Of a stretch of 64,000 nt of DNA, positions 9,898 to 17,351 are shown piece after piece. The number at the start of each line of letters is the position of its first letter. Positions within the stretch are counted from its first letter, which is position 1. The notes beneath the pieces are model-generated. The model was not told the origin of the DNA. It saw nothing but the letters and a program-made list of their open reading frames with translations, and made no database searches. The position numbers were made by a program, and so were the translations under genes. This DNA is from Shewanella sairae (lineage in GTDB: Bacteria > Pseudomonadota > Gammaproteobacteria > Enterobacterales > Shewanellaceae): NCBI RefSeq assembly GCF_023283535.1, contig NZ_JAKILT010000009.1, positions 1 to 64,000 on the forward strand, read 5' to 3'.

Positions 9898-10194
9898 TGC
9901 CATTCAGCCAAGAGGTGGTCGCAGCTCTTGGCTCCAATAAATCCCAGTTCTTTTGCTCCCATAGGTATTAAAAGCAATTAATACCTATCAAGTGACTTTA
10001 CGCAAAATGGTCGCACACCAAGCATGGTAAATTCATGCAGTTTGATTAACGCAACGACTTATACCTGTAGAAATAACAAAGTCACCAACAACCGCGAAGG
10101 GAAACTCAGTTTACAGGCAAAATTTAACATCTAGATTGAGACAAGGGCTGACAACGAGTACTATAGGTTTCCAATTTTTTTCTTGAGGTTATGG
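9898..10194. other. Intergenic between EAL gene and acyltransferases
   Basis: This holds an 8-bp-arm hairpin just after the EAL stop (GCCAAGAG/CTCTTGGC, about 9907-9933, no T tract) and the palindrome at 9961-9988, followed by the presumed promoter of the acyltransferase operon. No ORF was seen. Confidence 0.45.
9961..9988. repeat. Perfect 11-bp inverted repeat
   Basis: ATAGGTATTAA, 6-base loop AAGCAA, TTAATACCTAT. There is no T tract on either side, so it is not a standard terminator. It could be an operator for the acyltransferase operon at 10195 or an mRNA-end stabiliser of the EAL gene. Confidence 0.5.
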
Positions 10195-11097
10195 ATGGGT
10201 GCGATAGTGTCACGCATTAGGGGAAGCTTCGCTTTTTTCTGTTATTTTATTAATACCCTATTTTGGGTTACCCCCATATTAATGGTGAGTTTTTTCAAAC
10301 TAATTCCTTTGGCGCTCACTCGTAAAGCCTGTACTTATTTTCTCGATTTTTGTGCTAGCGCTTGGATAAGTGTTAATGGCGTAATCGAAAACCTACTCCA
10401 CCCAATAAAACTAACGATTGAAGGTGACTGTCAACTATCTACCAAAGAATGGTACATGGTAATTGCTAATCACCAGTCTTGGGTTGATATTCTTATCTTA
10501 CAGCGAGTGCTAAATCGCAAAATTCCTTTTTTGAAGTTCTTCCTCAAACAAGAACTCATCTTTGTGCCTGTTCTCGGCCTCGCTTGGTGGGCATTAGACT
10601 TTCCTTTTATGCGCCGCTATAGCACAGCCCAGCTGAAAAAAGACCCTAAGCTGCGTGGTAAAGATATTGAAATTACACGTAAGGCCTGCGCTAAATTTAA
10701 AAGTAAACCTGTTAGCGTAATGAATTTTGTAGAAGGTACACGCTTTCACCCAAACAAACACAGTAAACAGAACTCTCCTTTTGAGCACCTTCTGAAACCT
10801 AAGGCCGGCGGCATGGCATTTGCTCTATCTACAATGGGACATCGAATCAATAAATTAGTTGACGTTTCTATCTATTACCCAGATAAGGTACCTAGTTATT
10901 GGGAATATATTAGTGGTCAAGTTAAAGAGGTAAGAGTCCATATCAAGGTAAATGATATCGGTAGTGAACTTCGCGGTGATTACATTAAAGATCGTCAGTT
11001 TAAAATCCAATTTCAAGAACAGCTCAACCTTATGTGGCAACAAAAAGATCAAGTGCTAACTGAATTAGCACAAACAGAAATTCGAGAAGAGGCGTAA
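10195..11097 (+). CDS. YihG-family 1-acyl-glycerophosphate acyltransferase
   Basis: About 300 residues, with an N-terminal membrane segment (about 8-40). The PlsC-type motif I is 'NHQSWVDILIL' (the HX4D block, here NHQSWVD), with motif III 'NFVEGTRF' and a 'KPKAGGMAFAL' block. This fits the YihG/LPA acyltransferase branch, which acylates lysophosphatidic acid or related lysophospholipids at the inner membrane. The start is the ATG at 10195, six bases after GAGG; the longer TTG start at 10183 has no ribosome site. The next gene, 6 bp downstream, is a paralogue. Confidence 0.87.
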   Translation: MGAIVSRIRGSFAFFCYFINTLFWVTPILMVSFFKLIPLALTRKACTYFLDFCASAWISVNGVIENLLHPIKLTIEGDCQLSTKEWYMVIANHQSWVDILILQRVLNRKIPFLKFFLKQELIFVPVLGLAWWALDFPFMRRYSTAQLKKDPKLRGKDIEITRKACAKFKSKPVSVMNFVEGTRFHPNKHSKQNSPFEHLLKPKAGGMAFALSTMGHRINKLVDVSIYYPDKVPSYWEYISGQVKEVRVHIKVNDIGSELRGDYIKDRQFKIQFQEQLNLMWQQKDQVLTELAQTEIREEA

Positions 11098-11103
11098 AAC
11101 ACG

Positions 11104-12054
11104 ATGTTAAACTTTTTACCAGGGTCCCTGCTGTACTTTTTAAGCACCCTATTATTAATTATCAATACCGTCGTGTGGGCATCGTTAATCAGTATTGGCG
11201 GTATCATTAAGCTGTTAATACCCTTTACAATTGCCCGCAATGGGTTAACCCACTTAATGAATCGTTTTATGTGGGCTTGGGCTAGCTGTAATGGTGGGAT
11301 TTTATACCTATTGGCTGACATCGAATGGGATATAGAAGGTCTCGACAACCTAGATAAAAACAGCTGGTATTTGCTAATAAGCAACCATCTAAGTGGTTTT
11401 GATATTGCAGCGCAAACCTACGTCCTGCGTAACCATATTCCAATGCTTAAGTTTTTCCTCAAAAAAGAGCTGATGTATGTGCCTTTTCTAGGTCTGGGTT
11501 GCTGGGCATTAGATATGCCATTTATGACGCGTACTAGCCCGGCTAAATTAAAGAAAAATCCTAAGTTAAAAGGTAAAGATCTGGAAACAACTCGACGAGC
11601 CTGCGAGAAGTTTCGTGGCATGCCAACTTCTATAATTAATTATGTTGAAGGCAGCCGCTTCACCGCAGAAAAACATGCCCGTCAAGATTCACCGTACCGC
11701 TACCTGCTTCGTCCTAAAGCCGGTGGTATTGCTTTTGCACTCTCGGCAATGGGTGAGCAGTTTACCAATCTACTGGACGTCACCGTTCTATACCCAGAAG
11801 TGTTTAAGAAGGATGCTTTATACGAAGTTATGCACGGTCGCATGAAAAAGATTGTAGTACGTGTAAAAGTTCTCCCTGTGCCAGAAGTCGATAATAAACG
11901 TTACTTCTCTGAAGCTACCTATCGCGTTGATTTTCAGCGCTGGCTAAATGATCTTTGGGAAGAAAAAGATGAAGAGATCCATCAACTCATGCTTAAGCAC
12001 AATGCTACAAGTGAGCATATCGTAAATAAGCCTAGTGCTGCGAAACCACACTAG
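11104..12054 (+). CDS. YihG-family acyltransferase, second tandem copy
   Basis: A 316-residue paralogue of the preceding gene with the same layout: N-terminal membrane region, motif I 'SNHLSGFDIAAQTYVL', 'NYVEGSRF' and 'RPKAGGIAFALSAMG'. The catalytic motif keeps H and D, but its middle reads LSGF where the first copy has QSWV, so acyl-chain or acceptor preference may differ. It has a good ribosome site (GAGG) and a terminator at 12064. The pair is presumably one operon and a local duplication. Confidence 0.86.
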   Translation: MLNFLPGSLLYFLSTLLLIINTVVWASLISIGGIIKLLIPFTIARNGLTHLMNRFMWAWASCNGGILYLLADIEWDIEGLDNLDKNSWYLLISNHLSGFDIAAQTYVLRNHIPMLKFFLKKELMYVPFLGLGCWALDMPFMTRTSPAKLKKNPKLKGKDLETTRRACEKFRGMPTSIINYVEGSRFTAEKHARQDSPYRYLLRPKAGGIAFALSAMGEQFTNLLDVTVLYPEVFKKDALYEVMHGRMKKIVVRVKVLPVPEVDNKRYFSEATYRVDFQRWLNDLWEEKDEEIHQLMLKHNATSEHIVNKPSAAKPH

Positions 12055-12063
12055 AACTACTAC

Positions 12064-12093
12064 AAAAAAGGCTTCAATTTAGAAGCCTTTTTT
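12064..12093. terminator. Bidirectional terminator between acyltransferases and ilvE
   Basis: 12-bp arms AAAAAAGGCTTC/GAAGCCTTTTTT around a 6-base loop, with T runs on both strands, between two convergent genes. Confidence 0.9.
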
Positions 12094-12107
12094 AATTTAA
12101 GTTAGCG

Positions 12108-13199
12108 CTACACATTCAATCGCTTTACGTGCTGAATCCAACCTTCAGGCCCTTGAATATGGCCTTTCTGAATTTCAGTCAAGACTTTATAAATGCGTTT
12201 TGTGTGCTCTCCCACTCCGCCATCCCCAACGGTGACAACTCGATTATCTTCAAAGATATATGAGCCTACTGGCGATACCACAGCCGCAGTGCCAAAACCA
12301 CCGGCCTCAATAATTTCACCGGATTCAATATCACTAATAAACTGTTCAAGCATCACGGTTTCTTGGCGCACTTCACAGCCAAGCAGCTCACCTAAATCAA
12401 GAATCGATTGCGAGGTAATCGACTTTAAAATGGTGTCGGTAAACTTAGGAATAATAATAGTGCCGTCTTTCAGCACATGGAAGTGGTTCATTGCGCCCAC
12501 TTCTTCAATCTGCTTATTATTCGCGTCCAAATATAATACCTGCGCAGCGCCATACTCAGCTGCCGCCTTCCCCGCTTTTAACGAGGCTGCATAATTACCC
12601 GCCGCCTTCGATGCACCAGTGCCACCAGATACAGCTCGATGAAAACGCTCGCTGATCAGCAAGCGAATCGCTTTATCAAAACCATCACTGTAATAAGGAC
12701 CACTTGGGCTTAGTATCACGCAAAAGGTGTATTGCTCACTCGGGCTCACAGATAAACGGTCTTCAGTGGCAAAAATAAACGGGCGGATATAAAGACAAGC
12801 CCCCTCTTGCATTGGAAACCACAGACGATCGACATCAATTAATGCGTTAATCGCATCAAGCTGTATCTGCTCTGGTACTCCTGGGATACAAAGGATATCT
12901 GCTGAGAGATTGAGGCGTTCAGCATTTTTATCAATACGGAAAGTATAGATTTCACCGTCTTCATGTTGAAAGGCTTTAGCGCCTTCAAAAACTGACTGAC
13001 CGTAATGCAGTGCAATGGCACCTGGTGCGACTTGAAAAGGTCCATATGGAACAACACGTGGATCACACCATTCGCCATCGCGATAATCCATTAAAAACAT
13101 GTGGTCTGTTCTGAGGTTACCGAAACCAACATTCTTTGTAGGCTGAAACGGTTCGGTACGGCGCTCTAACGCAGGTTTTAAGTTATAAGTTATTTGCAT
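12108..13199 (-). CDS. ilvE: Branched-chain amino acid aminotransferase (BCAT type II)
   Basis: This 363-residue PLP fold-type IV aminotransferase transfers the amino group between glutamate and branched-chain 2-oxo acids, the last step of Ile, Leu and Val synthesis. The N terminus 'FGNLRTDHMFLMDY' and the 'GQSVFEGAKAF' block are those of the long, eukaryote-like BCAT class. The PLP lysine is K198 in GASKAAGNYAAS, and 'EEVGAMNHF' also matches. It is a single gene in the cytoplasm, with a terminator at 12064 shared with the convergent acyltransferases. Confidence 0.95.
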   Translation of the reverse strand: MQITYNLKPALERRTEPFQPTKNVGFGNLRTDHMFLMDYRDGEWCDPRVVPYGPFQVAPGAIALHYGQSVFEGAKAFQHEDGEIYTFRIDKNAERLNLSADILCIPGVPEQIQLDAINALIDVDRLWFPMQEGACLYIRPFIFATEDRLSVSPSEQYTFCVILSPSGPYYSDGFDKAIRLLISERFHRAVSGGTGASKAAGNYAASLKAGKAAAEYGAAQVLYLDANNKQIEEVGAMNHFHVLKDGTIIIPKFTDTILKSITSQSILDLGELLGCEVRQETVMLEQFISDIESGEIIEAGGFGTAAVVSPVGSYIFEDNRVVTVGDGGVGEHTKRIYKVLTEIQKGHIQGPEGWIQHVKRLNV

Positions 13200-13287
13200 T
13201 GTTTACCACCTTGATTACTGACTGAGCAGCCTATCAGTGGTCATAAAAAAGTCAAGTAAAACGGGGGGAGCCTTAGTTTGTTCAAGT

Positions 13288-14079
13288 TTATGAATTGATG
13301 ATATTTTTATTTTCAATCAGTTCGCTATTACAATCGGATTGCCGACCAGCACTTAAACAGGTACGACAATTACGACAGTTAGCTTGCGCCTTATCTAAAT
13401 GAGCACTGATCCGCAAAGACAATGCTTGCATCATTTCACGAGTAATAGGTTCACGCCATTGATAATGGTTCATTAGGCGGCTGATATGGCGATAGCCCAC
13501 ATCATCATTGGCGGTAAAATATTGCTCATCCATCAACTTACTTTCAAAAGACGAAGTCGCGCCAGCGAGGAAAAAATATAATGCCTGGCTTAAGTCATCA
13601 ATCTCTAGTTGAGTCGCGGCCAACTCACCTCTGGCAACAGCATTTTCTAGTGGTCTCTTAATTCGACTCCAAAACAAATTGACTCGATTTTTTAGGATTT
13701 CTACTTTGTCAGAGCTCGCCAATTGCCAAAACATACTATTAATGGCAACCACTCGTAGAATATTAAAAATAGGACTGCGCTTTACCGCTTCAAAAGTGAA
13801 TAAAATAGACAGAACAGCATGCTCATGAATACTTAAATCAGGGTTCTCTTTAATGAATAATGGTATTTGACTCGAAATCGTATTCCGAAGAAATAGGCAA
13901 ACCAATACATCTTCTTTAGATTCAAAATATTTATATAATGTATTAGTAGAACACCCCGCACCTTTGGCTATTTGTGCAAACCTAAAAGAAACAACACCCT
14001 GATTATCAATTAGTTCTTCTGCAACATCTAACAACTGATTACAACGAATAGCATCCATATTATTACCGGGGCATCGCAT
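13288..14079 (-). CDS. TetR-family regulator with Cys-rich C terminus (module 1)
   Basis: A 263-residue repressor with an N-terminal TetR helix-turn-helix (about 12-60, 'GCSTNTLYKYFESKEDVLV') and a helical ligand domain. The C-terminal tail is unusual, with cysteines in 'CRNCRTCLSAGRQSDC'. Other cysteines sit in MRCP, IRCNQ and VCLF. The paralogue at 16218 shares the MxCP start, the RCNQ, GCST and VCLF cysteines and a Cys-rich tail. It is divergent from the flavoprotein gene at 14270 (190 bp apart), which it most likely controls. The tail suggests a metal-, Fe-S- or thiol-dependent input besides a small ligand; this is inference. Confidence 0.88.
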   Translation of the reverse strand: MRCPGNNMDAIRCNQLLDVAEELIDNQGVVSFRFAQIAKGAGCSTNTLYKYFESKEDVLVCLFLRNTISSQIPLFIKENPDLSIHEHAVLSILFTFEAVKRSPIFNILRVVAINSMFWQLASSDKVEILKNRVNLFWSRIKRPLENAVARGELAATQLEIDDLSQALYFFLAGATSSFESKLMDEQYFTANDDVGYRHISRLMNHYQWREPITREMMQALSLRISAHLDKAQANCRNCRTCLSAGRQSDCNSELIENKNIINS

Positions 14080-14110
14080 ATTATTCTTCTATTTCATTAT
14101 CAATTTAAAC

Positions 14111-14133
14111 TCGATACTACGAAGAAATATCGA
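14111..14133. promoter_or_regulatory. Candidate operator of TetR module 1
   Basis: Inverted repeat TCGATA-N11-TATCGA in the divergent region between the TetR gene and the reductase. A second short palindrome, AAGAAA-CAT-TTTCTT, lies at about 14148-14162. Size and place fit a TetR operator, but no second copy supports it. Confidence 0.35.
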
Positions 14134-14199
14134 TTTAGATACTGAAAAGAAACATTTTCTTGAAGGCATCCACAAAAAACTTTCTCACCGAATATAAAG

Positions 14200-14215
14200 T
14201 GTGATTTGACGCAGA
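14200..14215 (+). promoter_or_regulatory. Weak CRP-like site
   Basis: TGTGA-TTTGAC-GCAGA has a perfect left half and 3/5 in the right half of TGTGA-N6-TCACA. CRP activates anaerobic respiratory genes in Shewanella, so the position before the reductase is sensible, but the match is weak. Confidence 0.3.
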
Positions 14216-14269
14216 TTTGCTCTCCTCATCGCAGCATATTGTGTTGTCAGGATAAATGGAGACTCAATC

Positions 14270-15766
14270 ATGCAAACAAGACGTTCATTTTTAAAATTCG
14301 GAGCTGGAGCGGCAGCAATTGGTGCTTTTGCTCCGCTTGCTGTCAATGCACAATCATCAGATATCAAATGGGATGAAACCCATGAAGTGGTTATTGTAGG
14401 CTCTGGTTTTGCTGGTTTAGCAGCAGCGGTTGAAGCGGGAAAACTAGGCGCTAAAGATATTGTAGTTTTTGAAAAGCTTGGGGTTTACGGCGGTAACTCT
14501 ACGCTTAATGCGGGTCAAGCTTGCTTTGCCGATACCGATTTGCAACGCAAGCTAGGCATCAAAGACAGCGCCGAATTAATGGTAAAAGACCAACTTGCTT
14601 CAGGCCGTGGCTATGCCAATGAAGCCTTACTGCGTCACAGCGCTAAATTAGGTCCTTACATCTACCAATTAACCAAAGATTGCGGTTGCGTTTATCGCGA
14701 CCATATCATTAACACGGGTGGTACAAGTGCGACTCGTAGCCACCAAGTGGTTGAACGCTCAGGCGCTGGCTTTATCCGCCCGATGCTAAAAACAGCCCGT
14801 AGCTATGGTGTAAAAACCAAGATTAGGCATAAATTTGAAGGCCTGATCACAGCCGCAGACGGCAGTGTATTAGGGATTAAAGTACGCAAAGGCTATCACA
14901 CTGACCATGAAAACTCCGGCAAGCTGATTAATGTAAAAGCTGAAAAAGGTGTACTTATTGCAACAGGTGGTTTCGCGGCTAACGTAGCATTCCGTCAAGC
15001 CCTAGACCCAACATTGGGCGATGAAGTTGGCCATACCAATGCCCGTGGTGCAACAGGTGACGGCTTGATTGCCATGCTTGCCGAAGGTGCTATGCCGATC
15101 CACCTCAGTTTTATTCAGTCTGGTCCTTGGGCGTCACCAGATGAAGGTGGCTATGGCGCAGGCTTCTCACTGTATAACTTCCCGCATTCAATCGCAATCG
15201 ACCGCAATACCGGTGAACGTTTCATGAATGAAACTGCTGACCGTAAGCACCGTGCAGATCTTGAGATCCAACGACGTGATAAAGACGGTAAGCCTAACCC
15301 TGCTCTACTCATTGCACCAAAGCATGAAGCACAAAAAGATCCATCAATGGAAAACGTGCTCAGGTATAACGTGGCGTGGGAATTCGACAGCGTAGAAGCC
15401 ATTGCTAAACACTTTGAATTGCCGCTACAGCCGCTTAAAAAGCAAATTGATGACTGGAATAAATACGTCAAAGCCGGTGATGACCCGCAGTTTGGCAAAC
15501 GCATGAATATGAGCACAGGTATCTATCTGACTGCACCATTTATCGTGCAGCGTTTATGGCCAAAGGTGCACTACTGCCAAGGCGGTATTCAAATTAATAC
15601 CAAAGCAGAAGTGATTGCAGCTAAAAACGGTAAGCCTATCCCTAACTTATATGCCGCAGGCGAGGTATCTGGTGGCGTACATGGAGTGAGTCGACTAGGC
15701 GGTTGCTCCACCCCCGATTGTTTGGCATTTGGCGTTACCGCTGCACGCTCAATGATGAAAGCATAA
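14270..15766 (+). CDS. Periplasmic FAD reductase subunit of a split flavocytochrome c (2-enoate type), module 1
   Basis: 498 residues. A Tat signal (TRRSFLKFG, RR at 4-5) exports the folded flavoprotein. The FAD-binding GSGFAG lies at 44-49 and GGNS at 74-77. It matches the flavin domain of fumarate reductase Fcc3 but has no heme domain; the cytochrome is the next gene. Active-site residues match Fcc3: catalytic Arg R325 in NETADRK, H434 in PKVHYCQGG, R475 in SRLGG. The Fcc3 substrate histidine in IQAHPT is replaced (IQSGPW, 282-287), so the substrate is probably a 2-enoate with a single carboxylate rather than fumarate. ArdA (acrylate), methacrylate and urocanate reductases are the relevant relatives. 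It has a good ribosome site (GGAG) and is followed 10 bp later by the cytochrome gene. Confidence 0.88.
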   Translation: MQTRRSFLKFGAGAAAIGAFAPLAVNAQSSDIKWDETHEVVIVGSGFAGLAAAVEAGKLGAKDIVVFEKLGVYGGNSTLNAGQACFADTDLQRKLGIKDSAELMVKDQLASGRGYANEALLRHSAKLGPYIYQLTKDCGCVYRDHIINTGGTSATRSHQVVERSGAGFIRPMLKTARSYGVKTKIRHKFEGLITAADGSVLGIKVRKGYHTDHENSGKLINVKAEKGVLIATGGFAANVAFRQALDPTLGDEVGHTNARGATGDGLIAMLAEGAMPIHLSFIQSGPWASPDEGGYGAGFSLYNFPHSIAIDRNTGERFMNETADRKHRADLEIQRRDKDGKPNPALLIAPKHEAQKDPSMENVLRYNVAWEFDSVEAIAKHFELPLQPLKKQIDDWNKYVKAGDDPQFGKRMNMSTGIYLTAPFIVQRLWPKVHYCQGGIQINTKAEVIAAKNGKPIPNLYAAGEVSGGVHGVSRLGGCSTPDCLAFGVTAARSMMKA

Positions 15767-15776
15767 GGAAACTAAC

Positions 15777-16130
15777 ATGAAACCAATGATGACTTTACTT
15801 GTGCTGGTGTTTAGCAGCGTTATCGCCCTTTCGGCGCAAGCCAGAGATAAACGTGACTACCATGAAGCGCTATATGAAGAAGGTTGTAAATCTTGCCATG
15901 ACCAAGGCTTAAAAGCCTTCCCGTCTGACGAGTCTTGCTTGCAATGCCATGACATGGGTGAGCTGGCTGAACAAACTAAACGTGAAGGTCATGAGGCAAA
16001 ACAAAACCCACATGACAGCATGCACTATGGCCAAGAGGCTCCATGTATGGAATGCCATGGTGAGCATACTAAAAAGCAAGCCATCTGCATGGATTGCCAT
16101 AACTTCGATTACCCGAAGTTTAAGCAATAG
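15777..16130 (+). CDS. Small periplasmic tetraheme cytochrome c, module 1
   Basis: 117 residues with a signal peptide (cleaved near AQA, about residue 22) and four CXXCH heme motifs: CKSCH, CLQCH, CMECH, CMDCH. This equals the N-terminal heme domain of Fcc3 as a separate protein. It should receive electrons from an inner-membrane quinol dehydrogenase such as CymA and pass them to the flavin subunit encoded 10 bp upstream. Extra histidines (HDSMHYGQ) can serve as distal ligands. The terminator at 16155 ends the two-gene operon. Confidence 0.92.
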   Translation: MKPMMTLLVLVFSSVIALSAQARDKRDYHEALYEEGCKSCHDQGLKAFPSDESCLQCHDMGELAEQTKREGHEAKQNPHDSMHYGQEAPCMECHGEHTKKQAICMDCHNFDYPKFKQ

Positions 16131-16154
16131 CCTTAAAAACGAATAACAAACACT

Positions 16155-16187
16155 CAACCCAAAGCCAATAAGCTTTGGGTTGTTTTT
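16155..16187 (+). terminator. Terminator of reductase operon 1
   Basis: 11-bp arms CAACCCAAAGC/GCTTTGGGTTG with a 6-base loop, then T5. It lies between the convergent cytochrome and TetR genes. Confidence 0.92.
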
Positions 16188-16217
16188 ATTCGAAGAATAT
16201 TTCGCCAGAAAAAGCCA

Positions 16218-17009
16218 CTAAGCCACGCAGCCTTTTTTACGCAAACAACTAGATTCACTATCTAAACTTGAACACGCCAATGCACTACAAGCACTGCAAC
16301 TCATATGGTCACGATAGTGTTTATCAAAAAAGCGAGAGCTTCGATTTTCAAGGCTATCAAATAATTCAGGGGTAAGCGGTTTAGCCCACTTATATTGCGC
16401 CATTAAACGTGCGAGATGACGGTAATAGGTGTCACGGCGGTTTGATAAATACTCTGGTGCAATTAACTGACTTTCAAACTGGGTTAGCGCTCCCGTCAGG
16501 AAAAACGTAATTCCTTGAACAAGTTCTTTCACTTGCAATGGCGTAGCGTCTAACTCCCCTTTAGCCACAGCTTCATTGAGTGAGTCAGTAAACCAGCCCC
16601 AAAATGCATTGATACGCTTTTTAAAACGGTCAACTTTCTCGTCACTCGCTAATTGCCATACCATGGTATTGACCGAAACAGAGCGCAAAGTAAAAAAGCT
16701 TTTACTGCGTTTTACCGTCTCAAATGTAAACAAAATAGGCAACAGTACTTTTTCTTGGGCACTCAAATCTGGATATTTATTAACAAATATAGGCAAATGA
16801 TTTGACGTTGCACTACGTAAGAAAAGGCACACCAGCACATCTTCTTTTCGTTCAAAAAACTTATACAGTGTACCGGTGGAGCAACCCACTTCTTTTGCGA
16901 GTTGCGAGAACTTAAACGACACAATACCTTGTGACTCAATCAGCTGTTCAGCCGCGTCGAGTATCTGATTGCAGCGCATCATCGGCAACGCTTCAGTGGG
17001 ACATTTCAT
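16218..17009 (-). CDS. TetR-family regulator with Cys-rich C terminus (module 2)
   Basis: 263 residues, the same length as the paralogue at 13288. The TetR helix-turn-helix lies at about 12-60 ('GCSTGTLYKFFERKEDVLV'). The C-terminal tail has many cysteines: CSACSALAC, SSCLRKKGC. It is divergent from the reductase operon at 17352. The 34-bp inverted repeat at 17227-17260 is the likely operator, and a copy before the cupin gene at 22208 suggests a regulon. The ligand may be acrylate, its CoA ester, or DMSP, by analogy with the TetR-type AcuR that responds to acrylate in DMSP users; this is inference. Confidence 0.88.
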   Translation of the reverse strand: MKCPTEALPMMRCNQILDAAEQLIESQGIVSFKFSQLAKEVGCSTGTLYKFFERKEDVLVCLFLRSATSNHLPIFVNKYPDLSAQEKVLLPILFTFETVKRSKSFFTLRSVSVNTMVWQLASDEKVDRFKKRINAFWGWFTDSLNEAVAKGELDATPLQVKELVQGITFFLTGALTQFESQLIAPEYLSNRRDTYYRHLARLMAQYKWAKPLTPELFDSLENRSSRFFDKHYRDHMSCSACSALACSSLDSESSCLRKKGCVA

Positions 17010-17126
17010 CTATTAAACCTGTAAATCGAATTAAGCTAATTATGCGCTTGTAACAATTACGGATTATAGATATCTCTTCTCTAATCGGGATTCACTTCAC
17101 GCTAATACCACTTTATCGGTAGGCTT

Positions 17127-17142
17127 TGTGAATTACGTCATA
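17127..17142 (+). promoter_or_regulatory. CRP-like binding site
   Basis: TGTGA-ATTACG-TCATA has one mismatch to TGTGA-N6-TCACA. In Shewanella CRP is the main activator of anaerobic respiration genes. It lies about 225 bp before the reductase start and 109 bp (centre to centre) from the operator, so it could serve the reductase promoter, the TetR promoter, or both. Confidence 0.5.
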
Positions 17143-17226
17143 TAAACATTGCAGCAATAACTTTTAACTCCAGATTGATTCCATTCACATTTCATCTTTA
17201 CGATAAAACAAGGATATTTGCAGAGA

Positions 17227-17260
17227 AAATTTATTCGAGAGCTGACTCACGAATAAATTT
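17227..17260. promoter_or_regulatory. Inverted-repeat operator (copy A)
   Basis: Perfect 11-bp arms AAATTTATTCG and CGAATAAATTT flank a 12-base spacer. The core TTATTCG-N12-CGAATAA recurs at 22051-22076 before the cupin gene. The position between the divergent TetR and reductase genes makes it the likely operator of the TetR protein encoded at 16218. Confidence 0.75.
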
Positions 17261-17351
17261 GTCACTGAAAAAATGCCGTGACTTACTTCACCTTTAGCAG
17301 TTGAACTTGGGTTTATCTTTACCTCATTCCCTGATTGAGGATTACAAGAAA

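Larger units (their letters stand above)
17010..17351. other. Divergent regulatory region of reductase module 2
   Basis: 342 bp hold the CRP-like site at 17127 and the operator at 17227. The bases 17231-17310 can be aligned with 22051-22130 before the cupin gene, with roughly 70% identity by eye. No ORF with coding character. Confidence 0.6.

Noticed and set aside
15151..15516. 121-codon minus-strand ORF
   Set aside because: Shadow of the flavoprotein gene, which has clear family motifs in the plus strand.
16187..16199. Palindrome TATTCGAAGAATA as a third copy of the TetR operator
   Set aside because: The half-sites look alike, but the spacing is 3 instead of 12 bases, and it lies between two convergent genes after a terminator, where an operator makes little sense.
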